Part shown: one piece after another, positions 1 to 6,494 of the stretch
Numbering within the stretch: the first letter of the stretch is position 1
Layout of the letters: every line of letters begins with the position of its first letter
Assembly: GCA_948888345.1 (NCBI GenBank)
Contig: CAQTPN010000038.1
Coordinates: 1-8,994, forward strand
From: an uncultured bacterium
GTDB taxonomy: Bacteria; Cyanobacteriota; Vampirovibrionia; Gastranaerophilales; Gastranaerophilaceae
Reading direction: 5' to 3'
Length of the DNA: 8,994 nucleotides
Translations under genes and position numbers: made by a program
Notes under the pieces: generated by a model
Told to the model about the DNA's origin: nothing
Database searches by the model: none
What the model saw: only the letters and a program-made list of their open reading frames with translations

Positions 1-788
1 AATATATGGGAGCCTTTATGGGGCTTGGAACAATAGGATACGCACTCGGGCCTGTTATGTCATCATCTATGGTGGAACATTTCGGGCTGTATTCACTTTG
101 TTATATAACAATTTTAGGGGTTACTACCGCAATTATTCTATATTTTGTTGTGCCAAAAATTCCGTCTTCAACAATTAATAAGAATAAAGAAAATTTCTTT
201 TTAATAATGAAGGAAATCTTAAGGAAGAAAACTTATCTTTCACTTGTGTGGATTGCTATTGTAAAATCCGGAGTAAGTATCAGTTTTGGAACTTATGCAC
301 CTTTTATATTTAAAGAAAGAGGCTTTTCCTTAAGTGAAATCGGAATAATTATTACATTATTTTTTATCCTGAGCGGAATTTCAATGCTGACAAGCTCTAA
401 AATTGAAAAGAAAATAGGAGCGGAAAATATAATAAGGCTTTCGTTCTGGACGATTTTACCTCTTGTTTTATTATTTATGTATACAATAGATAAATGGCCC
501 ATTGCTGCAGTTGGTATCTTTATTTTATCAGGATATTTTACATTCCTTTCGGTTTCTGTAACTATTGTTGCGGCACAAAATCTGATGAAAGAGCACAAAG
601 GAGTAATTTCAGGAGTTATGCAGGGTTTCAGCTGGGGAATAGGAGCCCTTTCACTTGCGCCCTTAGGATATATAGCAGAAGTTATAGGCGTTGATAAAAT
701 TTTAATAATTATGGCACTTCTGGCATTTCTTACAGGGTTTTTTGGAATCACAAAAGATTTAAAGCAGGTATTCAAGGAATGTGTATAG
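1..788 (+). CDS. Major facilitator superfamily transporter, C-terminal part (5' end outside window)
   Basis: This is the C-terminal two thirds of an MFS secondary transporter in the inner membrane. The frame is open to the left edge, so the Met at base 6 is internal; residues below count from it. About eight membrane segments are visible, at roughly 2-22, 28-49, 79-102, 111-130, 143-160, 164-190, 200-225 and 230-248, matching TM5-TM12 of a 12-helix carrier. Residues 8-16 (GTIGYALGP) are the G-rich antiporter motif of TM5, and the Lys-rich stretch at 51-76 is the central cytoplasmic loop. The helix 10-11 region, with AQ at 190-191 followed by GVISGVMQGFSWGIGA, resembles the fosmidomycin-resistance (Fsr) type of drug exporter. 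That subfamily is an inference and the substrate is unknown. It ends in TAG, with 85 bases before the next gene and no clear terminator. Confidence 0.88.
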   Translation, partial: YMGAFMGLGTIGYALGPVMSSSMVEHFGLYSLCYITILGVTTAIILYFVVPKIPSSTINKNKENFFLIMKEILRKKTYLSLVWIAIVKSGVSISFGTYAPFIFKERGFSLSEIGIIITLFFILSGISMLTSSKIEKKIGAENIIRLSFWTILPLVLLFMYTIDKWPIAAVGIFILSGYFTFLSVSVTIVAAQNLMKEHKGVISGVMQGFSWGIGALSLAPLGYIAEVIGVDKILIIMALLAFLTGFFGITKDLKQVFKECV

Positions 789-841
789 TTAAAATACTTT
801 ACAAGTTTTAACATTTTGCAAATTTTTCATCTGTTCCGTTT

Positions 842-854
842 TTCTAAAGTAGAA
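842..854. repeat. Short inverted repeat before the 1131-residue gene
   Basis: TTCTA and TAGAA form a perfect 5-bp inverted repeat around AAG, 20 bases before the next ATG. GTTC (833-836) and GAAC (852-855) add a second, wider pair. The position would suit an operator, but the arms are short and chance is likely in AT-rich DNA. No convincing -35/-10 pair was found in this gap. Confidence 0.2.
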
Positions 855-873
855 CGTATTTTTTGGAATAAAA

Positions 874-3800
874 ATGGATATAGGCAAAATAAACAATACA
901 ATTAATTTTGACAAGCAAAATGAGCAAAACCACACAGCTGCAAATAATAAAATTCAAAATCATTGCTTACAAAATATTAATATAAGCACCGCAAAACTGC
1001 CAAATGCACCTGAATACTGGCAGGCGCAAAAAGGAATTTCAGGCAGAAATATAAATTTTTGCGGAAATAAATTTTCAGATAAACAATCCGGAAATTTTTA
1101 TTATTATAAATGGCTTTTTAAAAATCGAAAAAATAATGATGAATATTTTGAAATTCATAAAGAAAATATGAAAAAGCTGACTCCCTATGGCAAGTATGCA
1201 CTTGAAGTGTACGACTGGATGGCAGTAAATCCTGAAACAAATGGTAATAAAAATGGCTTAACTAAAAAAGAGTTTGATAGAAAATTACAAATTGCAAGCA
1301 GAATTATAGATATAAAACCTGAAATATATGCCTCAAGAGAATATTATGAAAGCTTAAATATCATTGCAAATAAGCTTGCCAAAGATGATTTAAAATATCC
1401 TGACAGAACATTTTTTAATGCGAAACTTGAAATTGTTGAAGCGGTTTTATCTGAAAAGGGGAGTCTTGAAGAAAAGTTCTGGTGGCTTGAAAATTGTGTC
1501 GTAAATAATATACAAAACTGCAATTCTTTTAATATAGAGGATTACAAAAGAAAAACAGTCGAAAATTTTAAAGCCTTTTCAAAAAGTGGCAACGGGCTTC
1601 AGGCACTTCAGGCCTATTTAAATGACTTCAGTGCAAAGGGCGGCCCAGATATAATACAGGGCTCTTTAAGCAATACCTCGGCGCAATCAAAAGAAGGCCT
1701 AAAATACACTGTAATAAGGGCTAACAGGCATTATGTTCCTGATGAACATTTGAATGAAAATTTAGGCAAAATATTAGATAAAATAAAAAACAACCCCAGC
1801 CTTGCAAAACATTATGATAATCATATAAAAGAAGCTGGATTTGAATTAAGAAGGCTTGTAGGATTTTATATAGACCAGGCATTTAATTCCGCTCAATTGT
1901 TTGAAGAGCTTGAAAGAGCCGAAAAAGATAGTTTTAGAATAGAAGTTGTCGATTATTTATCCAAAAACAGAGATACAAGCTATCTGTTTAGAAGCGTGGA
2001 TGAATATACGCAATTTATAGATGGAATTAACAAGGACAATTTTCAAAATTTTAAAGATTTATTTGAAAAAGATAAACTTATATTAAGAAATGCAGTAAAT
2101 ATTGCAGTATACTGCAAAGATAAAAATGGTTCATTCAAGCTTTATCCGGAGCAAAAAGAGAGTCTTAATAAATATTTAAAAAAAGACGGTGCAATGGAGA
2201 ATTATTCAAGATTATTGCCTGCACTCAGCATGGAATATGTAAAAGAAAATAGTGCCGGTGAACCTTATTTTGATAAAAAAGGTTTTTCACAAATGGCAGA
2301 TATCCTTTTAGATTATCGTGAATTTAATGATATAGAACTTATACTTCCCATAAAAAACTTAATAAATTTGCTAAAGGGAGAAAACTTTGGATTAAGCAGC
2401 TTAAGCTTCAAGCAAACATTTAAAATATATCAAAGCCTTTCAAACATCCAAGAAAATTTGAAAAAAGATACAATCTATGACAACAGATTTAATTTTATTG
2501 ATAAAGCATTATCTGATATAGAATACAAAATGAATACAAGCGAATTTTCTCTTCCCGTTGAAGAAAGCAGTATTCAAGATTTTGCAACAAAAATTGTTGC
2601 ATCTAAAAAAGACGGTTTCAGCGAATTTGAAAAAGCAATCACGGATTCCATTCCGCTTTTGAAAAGTTTTGATGACGGAGTTCCTCTTAAATATTCAAGA
2701 AAAGAATTTCTTTCAGATTTAAGCAAAATATGCGACAGTAAAGACAAAATAAAAACTTTATCTTCAAAAATAGGTATTCAGCCCCTGACAGAAGGAGATG
2801 GCCAAGGGAATATTACAGGATACAACGGTATTATTAGACTTGACGATTTAAATAAAGATGAACCGTTTGAAGCGGAAATTTATAATCTGGCACATAAATT
2901 TTTATATGAAAACAAGGTAAACACAGGAAATAAGGAACTTGATGATAATTTAAATACAATTATTAAGGCATTTCCTGAATTTATTAACACAATAGGCAAA
3001 AAGCAGCATAGTACACACGAATACACCCTTGATATCCACACCCTGCTTGTGCTGGCAAATTCAATCAATAATCCTGATTATAAAAATTTAGCACCTGCAA
3101 ATAAAACTGTACTAAAAACCGCCGCATTATTTCATGATATTTTAAAAGCAGAAAATGAAGCGGATGAAAATCATCAAATTTTATCCGCATTTTATGCAAG
3201 AGGTATAGTGAAAAAATTTATGAAAAATCCTGAAATGCTTGAACGGCTTTCAGAATTTATCAAAAACCATCACTGGCTCAGGGATTATGACCCTTCAAAA
3301 AAATACAGCATAAAAAGTACAGCTTTTAAATTCAGGCGTGCCGGCGATTTTGATGCAGCAAAAATTATGGCGCAGGCAGATTTAATGTCTGTGAGTGATG
3401 AATTTTATAACACATACAAAGATGCACTAAAAAAAGACCGGATTACAAAAATTGAAGAAAGCATTGAAGAATTTAATTCAAACGGGTGTGCCGTATTTTC
3501 AGACTATATTGTTGCACCTGATAAATTAAAGGGTCTCACACAAAAATATAAGGGTGTTGATTATAAAGTAATAGATTTTCATAAAATATCTAATAATGAA
3601 GATTTAAGCAAATACGGCTTTGTTCCAAAAAGGTTTAAAAAGGATGTAAGATTTTTAGTTCACATGGTACCGGGTGACAAAATACGCAGCAGCTTAGATT
3701 TAGTAAAACGTTTATCATCGTCCATAAATGAAGGGTGCCTCTCTGTTTCTTTAATAGATACAAATCATGCAAGAACTTACTGTGACAGAAAATACGGTGT

Positions 3801-4269
3801 AATATTATCATCAATAAATGATAATGTTGTGAATATAAATTCCACAAATCAGGGAAGCGGAGGAAAAAAGGGGTCGAATGAAGCTATAGACTTTTGTTTT
3901 TACAACACCGAGAAGCGGGAAAATTTTAAAAAAAATGTTTTATTAAATCTTGGAATTGAAAAAGTTTCAGATAAAGAATATGCAGCCTTCTACAGAGATG
4001 TTCTTTCACAAAAAACCTCTCTTGCAGGTATTATGGATGATAAAGAATATTTTCTTTCAGGTAAAAAATTCACAGGCAGAGATTTAAAGGATGCAATAAC
4101 AAAATTTCAAAATTCGCTTATAGATGAAACCAAGAAAGAGCACAACGAATTACTTTGCTATATTCCAAAAATTAACGCAGTTGTTGCAAAGGAAAACAGT
4201 TTATCAAAAGTACCCGATGAAATTTTAGATTTTGCTAATGAAAATAATCTGCCGATTGTACTTATTTAG
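874..4269 (+). CDS. Large multidomain protein with GlnD-type HD phosphohydrolase domain
   Basis: This 1131-residue protein has no signal peptide or membrane helix that I can see. The start ATG has a weak GGA six bases upstream (865-867). Residues 1-65 are Asn/Gln-rich and end in NINFCGN (59-65). Residues 70-690 are mainly helical and unrecognised. Residues about 700-850 form an HD domain: FPEFINTIGKKQ, then HEYTLDIHTLLVL (715-727), FHD at 753-755, H767, HH at 799-800 and D836, which fit metal ligands. The PEF..Q..HxYTxDxHTL signature is that of GlnD uridylyl-removing and related tRNA-nucleotidyltransferase HD domains. A hydrolytic activity on a nucleotide or phosphodiester bond is therefore plausible, but the substrate is unknown. 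No nucleotidyltransferase motif precedes it and no ACT domain follows. Residues about 920-1131 are a separate unassigned module with H930, SVS at 957-959 and HNE at 1090-1092. The HD call is firm; the cellular role is not. Confidence 0.85.
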   Translation: MDIGKINNTINFDKQNEQNHTAANNKIQNHCLQNINISTAKLPNAPEYWQAQKGISGRNINFCGNKFSDKQSGNFYYYKWLFKNRKNNDEYFEIHKENMKKLTPYGKYALEVYDWMAVNPETNGNKNGLTKKEFDRKLQIASRIIDIKPEIYASREYYESLNIIANKLAKDDLKYPDRTFFNAKLEIVEAVLSEKGSLEEKFWWLENCVVNNIQNCNSFNIEDYKRKTVENFKAFSKSGNGLQALQAYLNDFSAKGGPDIIQGSLSNTSAQSKEGLKYTVIRANRHYVPDEHLNENLGKILDKIKNNPSLAKHYDNHIKEAGFELRRLVGFYIDQAFNSAQLFEELERAEKDSFRIEVVDYLSKNRDTSYLFRSVDEYTQFIDGINKDNFQNFKDLFEKDKLILRNAVNIAVYCKDKNGSFKLYPEQKESLNKYLKKDGAMENYSRLLPALSMEYVKENSAGEPYFDKKGFSQMADILLDYREFNDIELILPIKNLINLLKGENFGLSSLSFKQTFKIYQSLSNIQENLKKDTIYDNRFNFIDKALSDIEYKMNTSEFSLPVEESSIQDFATKIVASKKDGFSEFEKAITDSIPLLKSFDDGVPLKYSRKEFLSDLSKICDSKDKIKTLSSKIGIQPLTEGDGQGNITGYNGIIRLDDLNKDEPFEAEIYNLAHKFLYENKVNTGNKELDDNLNTIIKAFPEFINTIGKKQHSTHEYTLDIHTLLVLANSINNPDYKNLAPANKTVLKTAALFHDILKAENEADENHQILSAFYARGIVKKFMKNPEMLERLSEFIKNHHWLRDYDPSKKYSIKSTAFKFRRAGDFDAAKIMAQADLMSVSDEFYNTYKDALKKDRITKIEESIEEFNSNGCAVFSDYIVAPDKLKGLTQKYKGVDYKVIDFHKISNNEDLSKYGFVPKRFKKDVRFLVHMVPGDKIRSSLDLVKRLSSSINEGCLSVSLIDTNHARTYCDRKYGVILSSINDNVVNINSTNQGSGGKKGSNEAIDFCFYNTEKRENFKKNVLLNLGIEKVSDKEYAAFYRDVLSQKTSLAGIMDDKEYFLSGKKFTGRDLKDAITKFQNSLIDETKKEHNELLCYIPKINAVVAKENSLSKVPDEILDFANENNLPIVLI

Positions 4270-4318
4270 CAGAGATATTTTACAGAGTTTCGGGGGTTTT
4301 GTAAAGATATGTTAAGCA

Positions 4319-4355
4319 GTTTTTCTTTTTTGAGGCAATTTTTGAAAAGAAAAAT
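4319..4355. repeat. AT-rich inverted repeat (possible hairpin)
   Basis: TTTTTCTTTT (4320-4329) is exactly complementary in reverse to AAAAGAAAAA (4345-4354), with a 15-base loop and G-T pairs able to extend both ends. It lies 50 bases after the stop of the 1131-residue gene. The stem has only one G-C pair and no trailing T run, so it is a poor intrinsic terminator. It may still weakly fold or mark the transcript end. Confidence 0.25.
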
Positions 4356-4379
4356 ACTTTATTAAATCAGGAAGAGGTA

Positions 4380-4455
4380 ATAATTTTAGGGGAGTTTAAA
4401 TCAAGCCTTAAAAAGCCTCAAGGCAAAGGGATATAATTTAATAAGGGAGTTTAAA
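4380..4455 (+). repeat. Imperfect direct repeat of a promoter/leader element
   Basis: Two copies of ATAATTT followed by GGGAGTTTAAA lie at 4380-4400 and 4433-4455, differing by a 2-base indel in the spacer. The 11-base block GGGAGTTTAAA is identical in both (4390-4400 and 4445-4455). The second copy supplies the likely -10 box and the ribosome binding site of the 91-residue gene. The first looks like a duplicated, possibly inactive, copy with no ATG just after it. Confidence 0.5.
4408..4437 (+). promoter_or_regulatory. Candidate sigma-70 type promoter for the 91-residue gene
   Basis: A perfect TATAAT (4432-4437) lies 18 bases after TTAAAA (4408-4413), which matches the -35 consensus at four of six positions. 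Transcription would start near 4444, just before GGGAG at 4445-4449, giving a very short leader. The -35 overlaps a small GCCTT/AAGGC inverted repeat (4405-4409 and 4420-4424) that could serve as an operator. The -10 match is good, but AT-rich sequence makes chance hits common. Confidence 0.35.
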
Positions 4456-4459
4456 GTTT

Positions 4460-4735
4460 ATGGCTATCGGAGCAAAAGACAGAATTGATGCTATGCTTGT
4501 GAAAAAATACGCAATGCAGAAGGTGGATAACCCCACAATACAAACATCTATGATTAATCCAGATAAGATGTATGAGGCAATGAATGATTATGCACAAATG
4601 CATCTTTGTATGCTAAATATTCAGCAAAAATTGAAAAGCACCTGTATAAGTGCAATTTCAGGAAGTATTCAATATACAAAATCACGGAATATAAAGGTCA
4701 AAAAACCTGAAATGATGGCTGCAACAGCTCCATAA
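4460..4735 (+). CDS. Small Met-rich hypothetical protein (91 residues)
   Basis: I do not recognise this protein. It is 91 residues long, basic and predicted mostly helical, with ten methionines (about 11 percent) and two cysteines that do not form a metal-binding motif. There is no signal peptide or membrane segment. The tail (KVKKPEMMAATAP) looks flexible. The start is supported by GGGAG at 4445-4449, ten bases before the ATG, and by a TATAAT upstream. The gene sits in the same direction just before maf with a 26-base gap, and a separate extended -10 element in that gap suggests that maf may also be transcribed on its own. A real gene is likely given the leader signals, but its function is unknown. 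Confidence 0.65.
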   Translation: MAIGAKDRIDAMLVKKYAMQKVDNPTIQTSMINPDKMYEAMNDYAQMHLCMLNIQQKLKSTCISAISGSIQYTKSRNIKVKKPEMMAATAP

Positions 4736-4747
4736 AAAAGATTTTAT

Positions 4748-4755
4748 GGTAAAAT
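4748..4755 (+). promoter_or_regulatory. Extended -10 promoter element immediately before maf
   Basis: TGGTAAAAT (4747-4755) fits the extended -10 pattern TGnTAnAAT. Its expected start point, six to seven bases downstream, falls on or next to the maf ATG at 4762. No good -35 is seen at 17 bases, as is common for extended -10 promoters. If it is used, the transcript would have little or no leader. Confidence 0.4.
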
Positions 4756-4761
4756 CGGGGA

Positions 4762-5385
4762 ATGAAAAAGATTATTTTAGCTTCAAATTCCCCGAGAAGA
4801 AAAGAAATTTTAACAAAGGGAAGAATAGATTTTACAGTTGTAAAATCAAACTATGAGGAAGTTTCGCCAAATTTTTACAGTGAAAACTCCATAAAAAAGA
4901 ATTCATTATACAAGGCTCTTGATGTTGCGGAGCAAATAGCTTATCCTGCAGTAATCATCGGGGCAGATACAATGGTAATCCTTGTGGAAGGTAGTAATAG
5001 TGTGTGTTTATTAAAGCCTGAAAATTTTAATCAGGCTTTTTCTATGCTAAAAAAGCTGTCAGGGAAAACTCATAAGGTTGTAACGTCAATTTCGCTTGTT
5101 GAAAGCGTATCAAAAAAGTGTTTAACGGAAATTGAAGAAACATGCGTCACCTTTAGAAAGCTTTCAGATAACGAGATAGAAGAATATATTAAAAAATTTA
5201 ATCCGCTTGATAAGGCCGGAAGTTATGGAATTCAAGACTTTTTAACAGAAGATGGCAAAGTTTCAGATAAATTTGCAAAATTGATGCCCGATTGCAAAAG
5301 CTTTATTTCAAATATTGAGGGGGATTATTATAATGTTATGGGAATTTCTTTGAACAAATTAAAAGAAATGCTTCTAAAATTTTAG
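4762..5385 (+). CDS. maf: Maf/YhdE-family nucleotide pyrophosphatase
   Basis: This is a Maf-type cytoplasmic enzyme that hydrolyses non-canonical or pyrimidine nucleoside triphosphates to the monophosphate and pyrophosphate, a house-cleaning role linked to septation in some bacteria. The 207 residues cover the whole family. ASNSPRR (7-13) is the N-terminal phosphate-binding loop, GADT (67-70) holds the likely catalytic base D69, K85-P86 is the conserved KP, LSGKTH follows, and DKAGSYGIQ (150-158) is the signature of the YhdE-type dTTP/UTP branch. GDYYNVMG near the C-terminus completes the fold. Two oddities are a longer loop between GADT and KP that loses the usual Gly before KP, and about ten extra residues after GIQ. 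The Met is fixed by the MKKIILASNSPRR start, although GGGG abuts it with almost no spacing. The family call is sure; the exact substrate is not. Confidence 0.93.
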   Translation: MKKIILASNSPRRKEILTKGRIDFTVVKSNYEEVSPNFYSENSIKKNSLYKALDVAEQIAYPAVIIGADTMVILVEGSNSVCLLKPENFNQAFSMLKKLSGKTHKVVTSISLVESVSKKCLTEIEETCVTFRKLSDNEIEEYIKKFNPLDKAGSYGIQDFLTEDGKVSDKFAKLMPDCKSFISNIEGDYYNVMGISLNKLKEMLLKF

Positions 5386-5430
5386 CAATATTTTTTTATC
5401 AGGATTTTTATAAAAACACAAAAAAGGATA

Positions 5431-5436
5431 AGGAAG
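5431..5436 (+). promoter_or_regulatory. Ribosome binding site of the 311-residue gene
   Basis: AGGAAG lies 12 bases before the ATG at 5449, a rather wide spacing, with a second AGGA-like block (AAGGAT) just upstream. No closer Shine-Dalgarno sequence is present, and no earlier in-frame start looks better. Confidence 0.4.
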
Positions 5437-5448
5437 TATTTTAAAATT

Positions 5449-6384
5449 ATGTCAAACAATTTAACCACAACTCCTGCTTTAAGCAATTTGAGCACACAAT
5501 ATATTAAAAATGCACCCATAAGTACGGCATCCGTACAAAAGAAAGAAACGGAAACTTTAAAGCACGAAAGACCTGTACAAAAAGAGAAGAATGTTAACAA
5601 AAAGAAGGTTTTAATCACAGCAGGAGCTGCGCTTGCAGCACTTGCAGGAGTATATGTCCTTGCTAAAAAAGGCAAGGGTAAAGAAAAGGTGCAGGAAGCG
5701 GTTCAAAATACTGCATCAGAAATTGTACAGAATGATAAAACCAAAGATGCAGCACGGGAAAAGACAGCTGAAACCATAGAAAATACTCTTGATAAGCTCA
5801 ATTATGAAATAAAAGCACCAAAAATTGATGACCTTCCCGACAAGGATTTTGCACTTGGAGGCGGAGACTTTCCGTTTGACACAGGATACAGGAAAATTGA
5901 ATTTGACATACGAAGGGATGAAAATACGCTTAAAAGATACAATGAAGTAAGGGATATTATAGAAGATACCGCAAAAGAAATTGACGATAAAACAGCTGAA
6001 TTTATGAACGGCAGACATTTTACCATATACCCGGATAACAGTATGCCCGGGCGTGCAATTTTCCAGAAGAGGTTTTTCTCTATGCCTGAAAATTATCAAA
6101 AGGGCTACTGCGGCGAGGACCCGCTTTTATCAAAAACCGCAAGAAGCGAGATTGTGGATTTACACTTAGGTTTTGATATCATAGGAGACGAGGCCCTTCG
6201 AAACGGTTTAAAAAACAAATTTACAATCACGGATAAAGACAGTGAATTTTTAGATGAGTGTGTTACAAGACTCACTTCAAACCCTGAAGCTAAGCCTTAC
6301 GGGCAAAATTCAATATTTCACAGCCATGAATTTATACGCATCGGCAAGGCTTTCCGCGAAGCAATGGGAGTTGCTGCCAGATAA
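5449..6384 (+). CDS. Hypothetical single-helix membrane-anchored protein (311 residues)
   Basis: I do not recognise a family. Residues 1-50 are polar, low in complexity and Thr/Ser/Lys-rich. Residues 54-72 form one Ala/Gly-rich membrane helix flanked by basic clusters KNVNKKK and KKGKGKEK. Residues 76-115 are charged, Gln/Glu/Lys/Thr-rich and probably a helical or coiled stalk (AREKTAETIENTLDKL). Residues 120-311 are a mixed globular domain with no cysteine cluster or catalytic motif I can name; it contains GGGDFPFDTGYRK, a single Cys in GYCGEDP, and a C-terminal FHSHEF. With basic residues on both sides of the helix, the topology cannot be read safely. It follows maf after 63 bases and could be co-transcribed. 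The coding call is strong because of length and coherent architecture. Confidence 0.8.
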   Translation: MSNNLTTTPALSNLSTQYIKNAPISTASVQKKETETLKHERPVQKEKNVNKKKVLITAGAALAALAGVYVLAKKGKGKEKVQEAVQNTASEIVQNDKTKDAAREKTAETIENTLDKLNYEIKAPKIDDLPDKDFALGGGDFPFDTGYRKIEFDIRRDENTLKRYNEVRDIIEDTAKEIDDKTAEFMNGRHFTIYPDNSMPGRAIFQKRFFSMPENYQKGYCGEDPLLSKTARSEIVDLHLGFDIIGDEALRNGLKNKFTITDKDSEFLDECVTRLTSNPEAKPYGQNSIFHSHEFIRIGKAFREAMGVAAR

Positions 6385-6420
6385 ATTTCACAATATATTC
6401 TAATTTACAGGATTGATTTT

Positions 6421-6449
6421 TTGAAATTTGATTGCGTAAATTTTATATG
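6421..6449 (+). promoter_or_regulatory. Candidate promoter for corA
   Basis: TTGAAA (6421-6426, five of six consensus) and TATATG (6444-6449, four of six) are spaced by 17 bases. A start near 6456 would lie inside the longer open frame but upstream of the chosen corA ATG at 6495, which fits that start. TGTAAT at 6455-6460 is an alternative -10. This is pattern matching only. Confidence 0.3.
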
Positions 6450-6481
6450 TGTGGTGTAATAAGAGATGCAAGGGTAATATC

Positions 6482-6486
6482 AGGAG
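6482..6486 (+). promoter_or_regulatory. Strong ribosome binding site that sets the corA start
   Basis: AGGAG, within CAGGAGAG, lies eight bases before the ATG at 6495. It is the best Shine-Dalgarno match and spacing in the window. The longer frame from TTG 6432 or ATG 6447 has no comparable site. Confidence 0.8.
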
Positions 6487-6494
6487 AGCTTTAT

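Noticed and set aside
293..814. Long leftward open frame opposite the transporter gene
   Set aside because: It is antisense to a clear membrane transporter, has no start signals and no recognisable protein features.
789..873. Terminator or promoter in the gap after the transporter gene
   Set aside because: No G-C stem with a T run. TTGCAA at 816-821 has no acceptable -10 at normal spacing.
3840..3880. GSGGKKGS in the 1131-residue protein as a Walker A nucleotide-binding loop
   Set aside because: It does not fit GxxxxGK[ST], and there is no matching Walker B context nearby.
4279..4305. TTTACA/TGTAAA inverted repeat after the 1131-residue gene
   Set aside because: Only six base pairs with a 15-base loop and no T tract; likely chance in AT-rich sequence.
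5369..5397. Palindrome CTAAAATTTTAG at the maf stop followed by a run of seven T, as an intrinsic terminator
   Set aside because: The stem is almost all A-T, a usable hairpin needs a bulge and leaves only a few pairs, and the T run is not directly adjacent. Too weak to call.
5716..6099. Leftward open frames inside the 311-residue gene
   Set aside because: Composition is that of a reversed coding strand, with no ribosome binding site; treated as shadows of the forward gene.
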